64,000 nt of DNA from Tupaia tana (GCA_026018925.1 JAKSZU010000002.1:12335662-12399661), one strand, 5' to 3'; positions 1 through 11,405 are shown, counted from the stretch's first letter. The notes: generated from the sequence alone by a model not told the origin. A program made the numbers and translations.

Positions 1-714
1 AACAGAAAATAGAAAAATAGAACAATTTTAACAGGCAATAGATAAATGAATGTAAATTATAATCTAAAATTAATTTTCTAAAGTAAAAGTTAAAGAACTG
101 AAAATTAAAAATACCAGTGGGATAGCATTTTCTGTCATTAAATATGCAAAAATTTTAAAACTTCAATAATAAAATCCTAGCAGTGACTGGGTTGGTATTT
201 GTCAGGTAAGTGCAGTATTGCCATTGAAGCACTCTCATTGCGCTTTGTAAATATTTGCTACCCAAAGTTTTTTTATTTTTGTTTTTTTAGAACTTCACTC
301 CACTCTTCTCTGACTTGGCATACCCTTCTGATTCAAGATACAGCTATGCATGTCTCTTGCTCCTACCTTACTTATTATCAAATATTTAGAATATGTCACT
401 TGCTTCTACTGTGCTTATTATTAAATATTTAGAATATTTAATGCATGTCACTTGTTCCTACCTTGCTTATTATTAAATATTCAGAATATTATCCCTGCAT
501 ATGGGTGTAGAAAAATGAAGACTTCTTTATACAGCAGGTAGGAATATAAATAGCTAAAAGTTATGAAAAGTTACATGACTATGTCTATTAAAATTCAGTA
601 TCTGCTTTTTATAATTTCCCAAACCTACTTAAAAAAATCTATAAAAATAAAAGCACCATCATGTAATGAATGATATATGTTTAAAGATGTTAAAACAGCT
701 TAATTTAAACAACA
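1..714. other. AT-rich intronic sequence
   Basis: Strongly AT-rich with no recognisable coding or young repeat. The only structure seen is the degenerate tandem triplication at 351-491. It may contain undetectably old L1. Confidence 0.4.
351..491. repeat. Diverged tandem triplication (about 43-52 bp units)
   Basis: Three successive units begin TGTCTCTTGC (351), TGTCACTTGC (394) and TGTCACTTGT (446). Each continues with a tCCTACcttactTATTAT core and ends in AAATATTtAGAATAt. Periods are 43 and 52 because of an insertion (TTTAATGCA) in unit 2. Unit divergence implies an old local duplication. Confidence 0.8.
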
Positions 715-960
715 TGAATGCTTAACAATTAGAAAATGCCTGAAGAAATTGTAATGTACTTCTATATATATATAATGGGATATTTTAGAGTTATTTAAAG
801 AAATAAATTAGATTTATGTATAATAAGTTATAAAGACATCCATAGTGAATTGTTTAAAAATTAAAAAGGCAATTGTGTGGAGTGGTATGTACTTTTTGTT
901 TAGAAGAATACCAATTTCATTTTAGAAAAAGAAGGCATTTCTGTTCATTTCTTTCTCTCA
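715..960 (+). repeat. Ancient L1 3'-end fragment (L1ME-like)
   Basis: The layout, with low-complexity A/T and phrases like 'aatgggatattttagagttatttaaagaaat', resembles the 'gtggtacatccatacaatggaatactatgcagcc' region of old L1 3' ends, highly decayed. Boundaries are approximate. Confidence 0.4.
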
Positions 961-1474
961 CACTCATATACACACAAACAGATACATAAATATACGTACA
1001 CAGAGTGTAGGCATATTGTCTGTATAGTATGGGATTAAGCCTATGGACAAATGCACTCCCAGTTGTGGAAGAATAGGTAAAGAGGATATGTGCAGAGTAT
1101 TAGTTATTCTTTGTATAATTCTGTCTTGTTAGATTTATTTTAATAAGCATTTTATTTTTACCATTTCAGAAAAAGTAGAACTACAAGAAAAAGAGGAGTC
1201 TAGAAAGAGTTATTTATTCCCCAAAGTTGAAGCAAAATGGAAAATGGTGATTATAACAAATTAACCATGAGTGATATTATTTAGTAAAAAAAAAAAAAAA
1301 GAAGGAAAGTAATAAAATTATAGACTCATCAAATAATACAGTGTTTTTTCTAGAACATTAATTTTTAGCATCCTTAAGATTGGAGCACCCTTAGAAGAAT
1401 CGGATGAAACCCCTTTTTCAAAAAAAAAGTACCCCTATTCTCAAATTCATGAATTGTGCAGAATTCCATAGGTT
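961..1474. other. AT-rich single-copy intron
   Basis: Nothing recognisable apart from a poly-A run near 1287-1300. Confidence 0.4.
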
Positions 1475-3050
1475 TGAGAAACCCCTATTCTTTTATTTTA
1501 TTATTTTATTTTATACATTCAATCATTGTACATCACTACAGCTTGTAAAATGAATAACTTCAACCAGTCCAATTGAAGATAACATACATGTTATCATCAA
1601 CAGATAATTGTCCATTTCTGTGTCCCATAAATGTCTTGCCTCTCTATTTTTCTCCTGGATTCCTTTCCTCATACTCTCCCCCTTCTCCTTCCCTCTCCCA
1701 CACTGTTTCTAGAGTTCATAACCATTTTCCATGCTTCTATATCCTCTAATCTTTCCGTTTCCACCAGAGCACAGACAATCAGTATATATTAAGTGGAGAC
1801 ATACATTGTCTCTCTTTCATAGCCTGGCTAGCTTCACTCAGCAATAAATCTTCCATATTCATTCACTACTATCAAATGCCAGGGTCTTGTTTTGCTGTTA
1901 GTGGTGTTTATTTGTTTGTTTTATGGCTGAGTAGTATTCCATAGAGTATATGTGCCATACTTTTTCAATCCATTCATCTGTTCTTAGACATTTGGGTTGG
2001 TTCCATGTCTTAGCAATTGTGAATAATGCCTCAATAAACATAATGTCTAAGTACTTTTCTGACAGAGTGTTCTCCTATTCTTTGGGTAGATATCAGGAGT
2101 GGATCATATGGTAGGTCTATCTGTAGTTCTTCCAGAAATCTCCACATTGTTCTCCACAGTTCCAACTAATAGTGTAGGAGAGTTCACTTTTTAATCACAG
2201 CCTCACCAGCACTTATTTTTTTAATCTTAGCCATTATGATTAGATTTAGGTGGTATCTCATTGTGGTTTTTAATTTGCATCTCCTTTATGATGAGGGATG
2301 TTGAGCATAAAAGACCCCATATTGCCAAAGCAATCCTGCTCAAGAAGAGTGGAGTAGGAGGCTTCTCACTCCCTGATCCCAAAATATTTTACAAAGCTGT
2401 AATAATCAAAATAGCATTGCATTGGCACAAAAACAGACATATGGACCAGTGAATAGAATAGAGACCTCAGAAATAAACCCCCAAACATACAGCCAACTAA
2501 TCTTTGACAAAGGGCACAAGTCAATTCAGCGGGAGAAATTAAATCTCTTTAGCAAATGGTGCTGGAAAAACTGAGTATCCACCTGCAGAAAAAGGAATCT
2601 GGACCCCTACCTCTCACCATTAACAAAAGTCAACTCAAAATAGATTAAAGATCTAAAATTAAGACCTCAAACTATAACACTACTGGTAAAAAACACTGGG
2701 AAAACTCTGGGAAACATTAGAGTAGACAAGACTTCTTAAATAAGACCCCCAATGCACAGACAATAATCCCCAAAATAGAAAAGTGGGATTACATCAGATT
2801 AAGAAGTTTCTGTAAAGCAAAAGACTCAATAATTAGTGTGAATTAGTACTCTCAGAATGGGAGAATATGAGAATATTTTTGTAAAGTATGCCTCAGATAA
2901 AGGACTGATAACCAGAATACATAGGGAACTTAAGAGATTTATCAAAAAAAAAAAATCAACGCAATTAAAAGATAAGAAAGTGAGCTAAACAAACAACTCT
3001 TTAAGGAAAACATATAAACAGTCAAAAGTCATATGAGAAACCCGTATTCT
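1475..3050 (-). mobile_element. 5'-inverted (twin-primed) L1 insertion with 17-bp target-site duplication
   Basis: The left part (about 1492-2305) is an L1 3' end on the minus strand. It starts with the complement of an A-rich tail, passes through a pyrimidine-rich 3' UTR, and reaches the phrase 'ggtggtatctcattgtgg'. The right part (about 2306-3033) is the preceding ORF2 segment on the plus strand, decoding as the C-terminal ORF2 motif IAKAILLKK...[16 protein letters not shown]. The two pieces are adjacent in L1 consensus order but in opposite orientation, the signature of twin priming. Flanks TGAGAAACCCcTATTCT (1475-1491) and TGAGAAACCCgTATTCT (3034-3050) form a 17-bp duplication with one mismatch. 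ORF2 is truncated and not functional. Confidence 0.9.
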
Positions 3051-4051
3051 TGAGCCTTCTGATTAATTTTTTAAGTAAAAGTAATTGTAAATAAGCTTAA
3101 GATGACTAATCCTTGATATATGTCTTCTTTTCTCATTGTTTTGGCAGTAACCTATCTTCATCATCACCTGCTTTCTTAGGAAGAGCATGTTTATTTCAGT
3201 ACTAAAGACTTAAAATTAATTCAGTCCAATTTTTTCAGGCAAGATTCCTTAACTCTCTTCTTAACATGTCCACTGAAAACGAGCCTACTGGCAATTCCCG
3301 ATTCAGTGTGAATTTGAGGTGTTTATTTCATCACCTTCGCCCCTGCTTAAAACACTGTTGCTTTCTGTCCGGATACTCCCTGTTTCTTTCGTACCAGTCC
3401 CAAGAGCATCTCTTTAATTACACCCCCCTAGTTCAGCAGCTCTAATATTTTTGACCTTGTGACACTTTACCTTTATTCCCACTATTAGCAGGTCTACATT
3501 TTGTTTCAGTTGAGTGTATGATTTTTCTCTCATCTTGGAACTATGAGGTCCTTGGAAGTTAAACTCCTTGTGGTCATGTAGAAAGTGCTACAGCACCCAT
3601 TGCAGGACCTTGTGGAAAGCCCCACAAAATGCCAAACAGAATAAATTCTGTGTTCACTTCAGGGGCAACCGCAAGCAGGATGACTTTTCTAACCTTGAGT
3701 TTTTATAATTCAACTTTGCTTCTTCTCTACAAAGGTGTCTCAGTCAATCTCTACAAATAGTCCATAATTCTTATTCCTGGCCCTACTTTAAAGGAATCTA
3801 GTAAATGACATCTATTTAATGAAAGAATAGTGCATATAATTTTATCCTGTTTTATTTATAAATTAGACAGCCCTACTTAAATTATTGGTAATAAATTAAA
3901 ATTACTTCTAAATTGTTTGATACACTTTCATCTCTTAGACATTTGAAATTAAAATATAACTTTATAATTTACTTGAGTTTTTTAACTTTGCTTTGAGGAG
4001 TTTTTGTTGTTGTTGTTGTTATATTCTATTAAAATGAGTAAGGAATACAGT
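3051..4051. other. Intronic sequence, no feature recognised
   Basis: Moderately AT-rich with stop-laden frames. A short (GTT)n run lies near 4005-4020. Nothing else is visible. Confidence 0.4.
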
Positions 4052-4060
4052 AAAGAATAC

Positions 4061-4328
4061 TTGGCCAGCCTGTGGCATGGTGGTTAAGGTGGCTGGATCC
4101 CACATGGCCAACTGCAAGGTTCGAGGCCCAGACCCAGAGGCTTGAGGAACAGATTGCTTGTGCATGCATACCAAGATCTCAAAAGCGGGAGAGATAGAAG
4201 AGCAAGGATTGCAGCATGGCCATTTCCCATGGAGGATGCTTTCACTTTCCTTTTCTTTCTTTCTCTCTGTCTTTTTCTATTTCTAGTGAGTATACACACC
4301 TTCTGGCAAATTTAAAAATTTTTTTTAA
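4061..4328 (+). mobile_element. tRNA-derived SINE, long form, diverged
   Basis: Head 'ggccagcctgtggcatggtggttaa' gives an A-box-like tggcatggtgg and a B-box-like ggttcgaggcc. A body, CT-rich tract and A-rich end follow. Possible short duplication aaagaatac (4052) / aaaggatac (4329). A second SINE has inserted into its tail. Confidence 0.85.
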
Positions 4329-4521
4329 AAAGGATACTAATGTGGGACCAGCAGGTGGCCTGGTGGTTAAGGCGCTGGACACTCCCACATGGCCAACCAT
4401 GGTTCGAGTCCCAGACCTGGTGGCTTGCTTTCTCGCTTCCTCTCTCTCTCTTTGTCTCTCTCTCTCTGATCAAATTAAAATAAATGAATGAATAAATAAA
4501 TTTTTTAAAGGATACTAATGT
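4329..4521 (+). mobile_element. tRNA-derived SINE, short form, inserted in the tail of the preceding SINE
   Basis: Element 4344-4506 is flanked by a perfect 15-bp duplication AAAGGATACTAATGT (4329-4343 and 4507-4521). It has the tRNA-like head (tggcctggtgg / ggttcgagtcc) followed directly by 'tggcttgctttctcgc' and a CT tract. It lacks the GC-rich middle body found in long copies. Confidence 0.93.
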
Positions 4522-4634
4522 TAGAGTAATGTAACTTTATGCCACTTAGATACTTTCTATTTTTAATTAGGAAGTTTATGTAAATAGAATAAATTTACAG
4601 CTACTAAAATCTTCCCCATCCTTCCAGGGCAATT

Positions 4635-4933
4635 AAGGCCTAAAATTGGGGGAACCAGCAGTTAGTGTAATGGCTATGTCGCTGGACTCCCACGTAGTCG
4701 ACCGCGGTTCACGTTCTGGACCCGGTGGCTTAAAACTCACGCTGGGCGCGTGTGCGTGCGTGCCCAAGATTCCGAGAGGAGAATGGAGGAGAAGGGATTG
4801 CGGCGTGACCATCACCCCTGGGGGGTGATTTCTCGCTTTCTGTCTCTATGTCTCTCTCTGTCTGTCTGGCGAGCGCACGCGCCCTATAGCTAAAACCTCT
4901 CAAAAAAATAAATAAATAAAAGGCCTAAAATTG
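4635..4933 (+). mobile_element. Young full-length tRNA-derived SINE
   Basis: Element 4649-4919 has a perfect 14-bp duplication AAGGCCTAAAATTG (4635-4648 and 4920-4933). The head is 'accagcagttagtgtaatgg'. The body keeps many CpGs (gcgcgtgtgcgtgcgtgcc), a CCCCTGGGGGG inverted repeat and an (AAAT)n tail, all pointing to a recent insertion. Confidence 0.95.
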
Positions 4934-6419
4934 CCAAATGGTAGTCCAGGAAAAATAAGCTTTAAAAATTTAACTGAAAAATAAGAAACTGCCAAAAATT
5001 TATGTTTTGAATAAGGGTCTAAGTTTTAGAAATCTACATTTTAGCTATGGAGTTTAATAGTTGTTTAAATATTAGCTTCTTTCATTTAGCAAATTTATAC
5101 TATTAAAATGGTTTGTGGTTTTCCCAATACTACTTCTCATAAAAATTATGTGCAACACACACACAAACACATTTCCATTGTAATTACTGGCATAATTTTA
5201 ATCATACTGCACACACATCTCATGCCATTAGGCCCCAGTCACAAATCTATGCCTAATATTATCCATTGAATTCTTTAATGTTTTGCCTACTCCCTGAAAA
5301 ATAAGCAAAAAAATTCATTTCTCTGGCTTTTTTTCATCATGGACAGTTGAAATCTAATTGCTTTCTTGCCTTAACAGTAAGAAAAAGAAAATTCAATTAG
5401 ATACTGCCATGATGTTTTTCTATCAGGATTAAATAAGATAGGTTCAGAATAGATCATAAATCTGGCAGAATTGGGGAATTACAATAATACCTTGGTTATG
5501 CCTATTTGTGTATTTAGACTCTCTGAGTATATTTATACATTAATGCTATTTATTTTAGAAACATCGTACGAAATACGAACAAGGAAATATGGTTCATCTA
5601 CTCAACTTACTTATAGAAAACTAGATGAGGAGGATAATTAGTTCATTTAAGATCTGACTTTGTCAAATTTACATCAATATGTGGAGGACATAAAACTAAA
5701 AAGATAAAAATATTTACCTCATACAAATATTGGTAATATATGGTCCTGCCTTAAGAAAGCATGTTAAATTTACCTATAGTAATCTAGGCTATAAGAAACT
5801 GTCACAATTGCTATGATAGAAGTAGAGGGTAAGTCTCATGAGAGTAGAAAGCATGTTGGGATGAATTTCATTAAGAAGGGTTAGGTGCACATGCCTTATA
5901 GCAAAAATTTCTCTCATAAAAGAAGAAGAAGGGTAGGGTTGGAGCAGAGACTTGACTGGATAAAGAAGAGAAGAGTGAACTAGATAGGAATAGCAATAAG
6001 AGCAGGACAGAGGGAGAGTTGAAGAATAATTGATAGATAGGTGTAGTTGGAAGCCAGGATGCTAGGGTTAAGAAAGAGATGACAGCAGTGAAGATGGGTC
6101 TGCATGGGACAGGCCATAGGACGCAAGCCAAAGAGTTGAGATTTTGTTTTCAGAGTCTAAATGATCAGTCACACAGATGTTTTGGAAAGGAAAGCTGTTT
6201 TGGATAGGATCTGCTGCTAAGTTCTACAGAAAGTCAAGCATGGTCTTCAGAAAATTCATGGAAAATGTGTATTATGAAAAAGCTGTGCACAGATTTAAAA
6301 ATTTTTTTCACCAAAATAAACTAATATTTTAAGTTCATTTTCCATGATTTTTTGAAGTACCTAGTGTATGTAGCCATTCCATAAAGAATAGATAGAGATG
6401 GGTACCTCCCAAATGTTTA
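4934..6419. other. AT-rich intron with one possible SINE 3' fragment
   Basis: Mostly featureless AT-rich sequence. 5886-5927 ('gtgcacatgccttatagcaaaaatttctc') resembles the 3' end of the main SINE with everything 5' of it missing, so it is a probable truncated copy. Confidence 0.4.
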
Positions 6420-6690
6420 TAGACTTTAATGGAGTAACCCCATGTCTAGGCGTTTATCCTAAGGAAACAGCTGAATCTACTGAAAAAGCATTATGTGTAA
6501 TGATATTCATTAAAATGCCAAACAGTAAGGGGAATAGTTATGTAAATTACAATGCAATCACTTAATGGAATATTAGGAACACATTGTAAATGGAGAAGTT
6601 TACAAAAAGTTTTTAATAACATGAAAAATTATCAGGGTATAACAAAAGAAAAAGCAAAATAAAAGTATAACTATGGTTTGATTCAACATT
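6420..6690 (+). repeat. Ancient L1 3'-end fragment (L1ME-like)
   Basis: Phrases such as 'tttatcctaaggaaacag', 'aatgatattcattaaaatgcc' and 'taatggaatattaggaac' follow the familiar order of old L1 3' ends (water-marked by 'tatcctaaggaaataat...'). Heavily diverged. Confidence 0.65.
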
Positions 6691-7169
6691 TTAAGAAAAT
6701 TATGTGTAGGAAAATTTTTTGAGAAAAATGCAACAAAATAGGTAAGCAGGAGCTACTGTGTAGGCAGACTATTGGTAATATTTTCCTTTCTGCGTTACAG
6801 TGTTCAATACATTTCTCTAAGTATGTGTTAGTTAGACAACGAAAAAAGTTCAGTACACGCTTCAAATAGCCCAATCAGGAGTGGAATCCTTGAACCAAGC
6901 AGTGACAGTGGGAATGCGGTAAGGGGACAGATTCAGATTTCAGGCAGGACATTGTCCTCAGGGACATGAGGATAAGAAAGACCTGAGGCAAAGATGACAG
7001 GACAGCTCTGACTTCCACTGTTGGTTAGACAGCAGCGCTCTGGGTCGCAGCAGCAAATGCAGGAGAAGCAGGGTCACAGAGGAGAAGTTTGTCATGTTTC
7101 ACACTAAATGTGTTTATTTGGAAGGATCCCTAAGGTATCCAGCAGGTGTATCCTAATGGCAGATGGAAA
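6691..7169. other. Single-copy intronic sequence
   Basis: Nothing recognised. Part (6880-7130) is less AT-rich than its surroundings. Confidence 0.35.
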
Positions 7170-7405
7170 TAAAAGTGTTCATAACTTCCTAATTTTTAAG
7201 TCTGAATAATATTCCAATGTATGTATATACCACATTTTCTTTATCCACTTGTTCATAAGAAGACATTCAGGTCATTTCTATCTCTTAGCGATTGTGAATA
7301 ATGCCACCAGGGACAGGCAAGTGCAGATATCTATTTGCAAGCCTGTTTTCAATTCTTTTTGATGCATTTCCAGAGGTGGGATTGCCAGGTCATATGACAT
7401 TGGCC
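7170..7405 (-). repeat. Old L1 3'-end fragment, antisense
   Basis: Reads 'aataatattccaatgtatgtatata', then 'gattgtgaataatgcc', then 'gtgggattgccaggtcatatg'. This is the antisense order of the L1 3' end, also seen in the L1s at 1.9 kb and 60.5 kb. Confidence 0.85.
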
Positions 7406-7525
7406 CAAGGTTACAAAGTTTCACTTATGCTTAAAGAACAATTTCTAGAGATCTAATATTCATCATGATGACAATGTTAGTAATATGTACTGGATATTTG
7501 GAATTTGCTTAGAGAATGAATTTTA

Positions 7526-7561
7526 ACACACACACACACACACACCCACACACACACACAA
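7526..7561. repeat. (CA)n microsatellite, interrupted
   Basis: About 18 CA units with a CC interruption near 7545. Confidence 0.95.
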
Positions 7562-7589
7562 TGTAACTATGGGTATGTAATTACGTTGA

Positions 7590-7800
7590 TTATGGTGCTC
7601 ATTTTACAAGGTATACATATACCAAAGCATCAAGCTGCTTACCTTAAATATGTTAGCTTCATGTTATTAAAACCTCTTTGTAAACTTTTCCATTTATAAT
7701 GTGTTCATTTTACAAAGTACACATACACCAAATCATCAAGCTGCATACCTTAAACACACACAATTTTTATATGTCAATAATCTCAATGAAGTGGTTTTTT
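7590..7800 (+). repeat. Duplicated L1-type 3' terminus
   Basis: Two related segments (around 7597-7660 and 7704-7765) share 'TCATTTTACAAgGTAcACATAcACCAAA.CATCAAGCTGC.TACCTTAAA'. They resemble the 'catcaagctgtacaccttaaat' terminal region of old L1s. They could be a local duplication or two independent insertions. Confidence 0.6.
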
Positions 7801-7984
7801 ATTTTAAAAAGTAGTCAATACTAACAAAGATATAATAAAAATACCACTTTTGGGTCCCATTATGAAAGTGATGAAGAGTATTTTGGTGGTATGTCTGTGT
7901 TCTTCAAACCCTAATACTGTACAGAAAATTCAGTATGCACTCTGGTCATTGCAGGATGTTGCCTGTAACCCAGAGGGGGATAAA

Positions 7985-8110
7985 ACATTCCTCTGAACTA
8001 GGAGAATGGCTAATTAAATTATGATAAATCCATTCAGTGGAATATTGTGTAACAACTAAAAATATCAACAAAAAGAAATAGCTTTGTTATTTTTTAATGG
8101 TATGTTGAAA
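7985..8110 (+). repeat. Old L1 3'-end fragment
   Basis: 'ggagaatggctaattaaattatgataaatccattcagtggaatat' in order is the old L1 'aatggataaataaattatggtacatccatacaatggaatac' segment. Confidence 0.75.
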
Positions 8111-8310
8111 TTATATGCATCATAAGGCCTGGTAAAGTATTATATAAATGAAACTAGATTCACCACATATCAAAATATCAGCACAGATTGTTTCCATTTT
8201 TGATGGTAGTATAATGGGCAGTCTTACTCTTTGTTTGTTTGTTTGTTTAATTATTTCTTCCCAATAGCATACATTACATTTAAAACTAGAGGTTTTAAAA
8301 AGAAACAGTT

Positions 8311-8569
8311 TATTTTTTTTTAAGGTTTTTGCCATAGGGTGCATGTGCTCATCTGAGAGATTGAAAGAGACAAAAAGAGGGAAAGTAAGAAAGCAACCCT
8401 AGAAGAGATGGCCATGCCATGATCACTTCTCCTCCATTCTCCTCTCAGTATTTTGGGCACACATGCACACGCACCTGATGTGATTTTCAAGCCACTGGGT
8501 CCGGAACTCGAACTATGGTCGACCATGTGCAAGTCCAGTGCCTTAACCACCATGCCACTTGCTGGCCCC
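8311..8569 (-). mobile_element. tRNA-derived SINE, long form
   Basis: Antisense layout: T-rich tail complement, 'tttttgccatagggtgcatgtgctc', purine-rich tract, 'cttctcctccattctcctctc', then the reverse complement of the head ending 'ccacttgctggcccc'. Moderately diverged. Confidence 0.92.
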
Positions 8570-9375
8570 GTAAAAGAAAAACATTTTTTAAAGAAAGAGA
8601 GTATGTGCTGAGTGAACAGAGTTTAAATGTAGATTTCAAAATCAACCACATACCCTCTAGAGAAGTCATTAAGCTCCAGAGATGTCTCTCTTAATAACTA
8701 TTTAATGCATAGTTTCTATACACCAAACTGAAGCATTTTAATTATTCAGTCATATATTTATCAAAAGTCAATTTGACCTTTAGGCTTGTTTTTTGTTTGT
8801 TTGTTTGTTTCCTTTTTGGGATGTTCAATAGAATGAACACGGTTTTTGGAATGAATTCGATAGATAAAATTTGACACTAGTGTACAGTAATCTAATTTCT
8901 TACTTTTCTTCAGAAAATATGTCATACCCAATTTTAATTTCAAGAAAATATAGAGAAAAATCTACATAAGACAAAAATACTAAAGATCTGTCTGCCCTAA
9001 GATGTGTTTTGCTCACTATAATTGGATTGCCGTAATGTGTCTGGCATATGGTAATGAAACAGTGAGAAAGTCAAAAGATGGTTTATTTGGTTACATTAGT
9101 CCTTTTTATAGTTAATCCAGCAACATTTATTTAGCTCCTACTTAGATGCTGAGAATGAAAAAAATTACAAAACATCACCACCCTGGCCCTTAAGTAACAG
9201 ACGAAAACTGCTGATAGAGACGGAGAATTACGTGCCCTGAGTGGTAGAATAATGTTGGAATTTTGAGAAGTGCTATGTCATACTAGGCCCGCGGATTTAG
9301 GACACACTTTGTGATGGCAATAACAATTTGGCCTCAGTCTTGAAGCAAGGCAGTAGTGAAGAAGAGAGACTGTCA
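8570..9375. other. Intronic sequence, no feature recognised
   Basis: AT-rich. A short (GTTT)n run lies near 8785-8810. Nothing else is visible. Confidence 0.35.
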
Positions 9376-9612
9376 GGGCTAGCCCCATAGTCCAGCGGCT
9401 AAGCGCTGTGCAGAGCAGGCCAGATCCCACATGGCCGACAGCAGTTGGAATCTCACCCAGGCAGCACATTGGGTGCGTGTGCGTGTCTGCCCAGCATACG
9501 AAGGACAGAGGACTGCAGCGTGACGAGGCCCCTTGGTGGTGGGGGTGGATACTTTCTCTATCTTTCCCCTTCTCTGGTCATGTACACATCCTCCTGCATT
9601 AAAAAGAAGAGA
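9376..9612 (+). mobile_element. tRNA-derived SINE, diverged variant
   Basis: Begins 'gggctagccccatagtccagcggctaagcgctg' (A-box-like region altered). It continues with the family body ('gggtgcgtgtgcgtgtctgccca', 'gactgcagcgtgacga') and a CT-rich end with 'catgtacacatcctcctgcattaaaaa'. Confidence 0.8.
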
Positions 9613-9967
9613 GATCTTGAGATAAATTCACTAGGTATTTTTAGTCCAGATATTGCCCAATTGTCATTCAAAGTGCTAATTTCAGTTTACACTCTAATCG
9701 GGCAGAAGCAGGAGTCCCCTGATGTTCCTCATGCTGGCCGGCACTGGACATTGTGAGACTTGGAATCTGCACTTGTCCTGCTGGGCATCTTTTTCTGTAT
9801 TAGTTTGGCAATGGATATCTTCTCTTTAGAGAATTGCCTATTAATATCGTCTGCCCAGTTTCTCTTGAGTTGTTTATCTTTTCTTCATGGACTTGTAGAA
9901 GTCCTTCATGATTCCTGGCTGCTAATTCCTTGCTAGGATAGATAGTTCTCTCCTTTTGGGGGACAAA

Positions 9968-10112
9968 GCCCTAATCCCACTTACTAACAGTGTGTCATTA
10001 ACAAGTCACTTAACCTCTGTGGCTTAATTTTCTCAGCAGTTATACTGAGTTAATAATAGTACCTACCAGAAGGAGCTATTGTAAAGATTAAATGAGTTAA
10101 TAGATACAGTGC
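9968..10112 (+). repeat. MIR (ancient tRNA-derived SINE)
   Basis: Ordered MIR landmarks are visible: 'acaagtcacttaacctctgtgg', 'aataatagtacctacc' and 'ttgtaaagattaaatgagttaatagata'. Confidence 0.85.
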
Positions 10113-10114
10113 TT

Positions 10115-10282
10115 GGGCCAGCAGAAGGCATAGTGGTTAAGATGCTGGATCCCACATGGCCATTTCTGTGGTTTGAGTCCTGGATCCAGCAGCCTGAAAA
10201 AAATGCATGTGCTTGTGTAGGCATATCCAAAATCCCAAGAAGAGAATGCACTGTGGCGTGGCCATCCCCTGTCCTGGGGTAA

Positions 10283-10330
<48 letters not shown>

Positions 10331-10352
10331 AGTGCATATGCCTCATGGCAAA
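10115..10352 (+). mobile_element. tRNA-derived SINE with expanded CT tract
   Basis: Head 'gggccagcagaaggcatagtggttaa', B-box-like ggtttgagtcc, and family body. The internal pyrimidine tract has grown into a (TC)n microsatellite, followed by 'gtgcatatgcctcatggcaaaaa'. Confidence 0.92.
10285..10329. repeat. (TC)n microsatellite inside a SINE
   Basis: About 22 uninterrupted TC units replacing the ordinary pyrimidine tract of the host SINE. Confidence 0.97.
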
Positions 10353-10548
10353 AAAAAAACACCTAAAATATGTACACACACACATACACGGAGCTTGAAA
10401 TTATGTGGCATGTAGTAACCCTAATCACACACCAGTTGTTGTCATGGCTATTGATTATGGTGACCTTCTTCCCAGGTGACTTACTTTCTAACCTCATAGT
10501 CACTAAAGATGCTGACTTTTGGGAGTCCTGGCTTTAAGTAGGAGTCTT

Positions 10549-10870
10549 TTATTTTTTTCTATTTGGTTTTATTTTATAATTTTTTATTTACATGTACTTG
10601 TTATACATCTTTGTGGAGCACACATGTGTTTCTAAGTGTGAATGCAGTGTGCAACAATGAAGTCAAAGAAAATACCACGTTCATCATTCTCAACAGAGAC
10701 CGCCACGTTCACAGTATGAGAATCGTACAGAGAGGGGCAGTGTCTGGGTTTTTTCACCCCAACTCCCTCCTTATGCCTCGGACATTGGGAGCTCAAGTTC
10801 CAGGAAGGAGAGAACCTTCAGGAGTCTGTATCTCCACCTGGTTTTCCTCCTCTTTCTGGCCCTTACTTTC
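10549..10870 (-). repeat. Old L1 (L1MA-like) 3' UTR fragment, antisense
   Basis: 'ttatttacatgtacttgttatacatctttgtgg', 'agtgtgcaacaatgaagtca' and 'catcattctcaacag' match the antisense order of the 3' UTR of old L1 elements. Confidence 0.65.
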
Positions 10871-11092
10871 TTAAAGGGTGAATTTGAACAGATATTTGTT
10901 ACATTCTTTTGCAACATTTCTCAGTCTTTAAAAAATTTTAAGAGAGAAGTTGTTTCTAAGCATTCAATATGTCACGTTGACAGATGTTAAAGTCTGGGTC
11001 AGTTTTTCTCTTGTAAGTTTTTTCTTTTTCTTATCAGAATTCATTCTTTATTAAACATATGAATTATTTTTCTCTCATACTGCAGATATTCT

Positions 11093-11326
11093 TTTTAAGA
11101 AGTTTATTTATTTATCCCTTTCATGAGTGAGAGTGAGAAAGAGGCAGCACCCCAAGGGTCCCAAAGCTGTGGCCTAAATTCAGCCTTCAAACAGCCTTAG
11201 ATCACGGGCAAGCATATGCTTAGCATGGCATGCTCAGAGAGCTCCAGACTTGAACCAGAACTTCCCCATGTGGGACTGCCTCGCAGATTATTGGACTTTA
11301 CTACTATGCCTGGCCCCCCAGGGAAT
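11093..11326 (-). mobile_element. Old diverged tRNA-derived SINE
   Basis: Antisense head remnants 'acttgaaccagaacttccccatgtggga' and terminal 'ctatgcctggccccc'; 5' side 'agaagtttatttatttatccctttcatgagtgagag'. The middle is rearranged compared with other copies. Confidence 0.65.
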
Positions 11327-11405
11327 TTTTTTTTTTAATGTACCAAAGTATAAAGTACAATCAAATCTAGTAATCTTGGATTTTCCTTTTTCTTCTTCTT
11401 CTTCT

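Noticed and set aside
2261..2452. 63-codon frame with L1 ORF2-like residues as a gene
   Set aside because: It spans the inversion junction of the twin-primed L1. Only a truncated ORF2 fragment.
4344..4420. SINE heads as functional tRNA genes
   Set aside because: A-box- and B-box-like motifs are present, but no complete cloverleaf or mature 3' end; each is followed by the SINE body.
4646..4828. Repeated 'protein' families with motifs like SLDSHVVDRGS and CVPKIPRGEWRRRD
   Set aside because: They are translations of the tRNA-derived SINE body, found in every copy. They are not genes.
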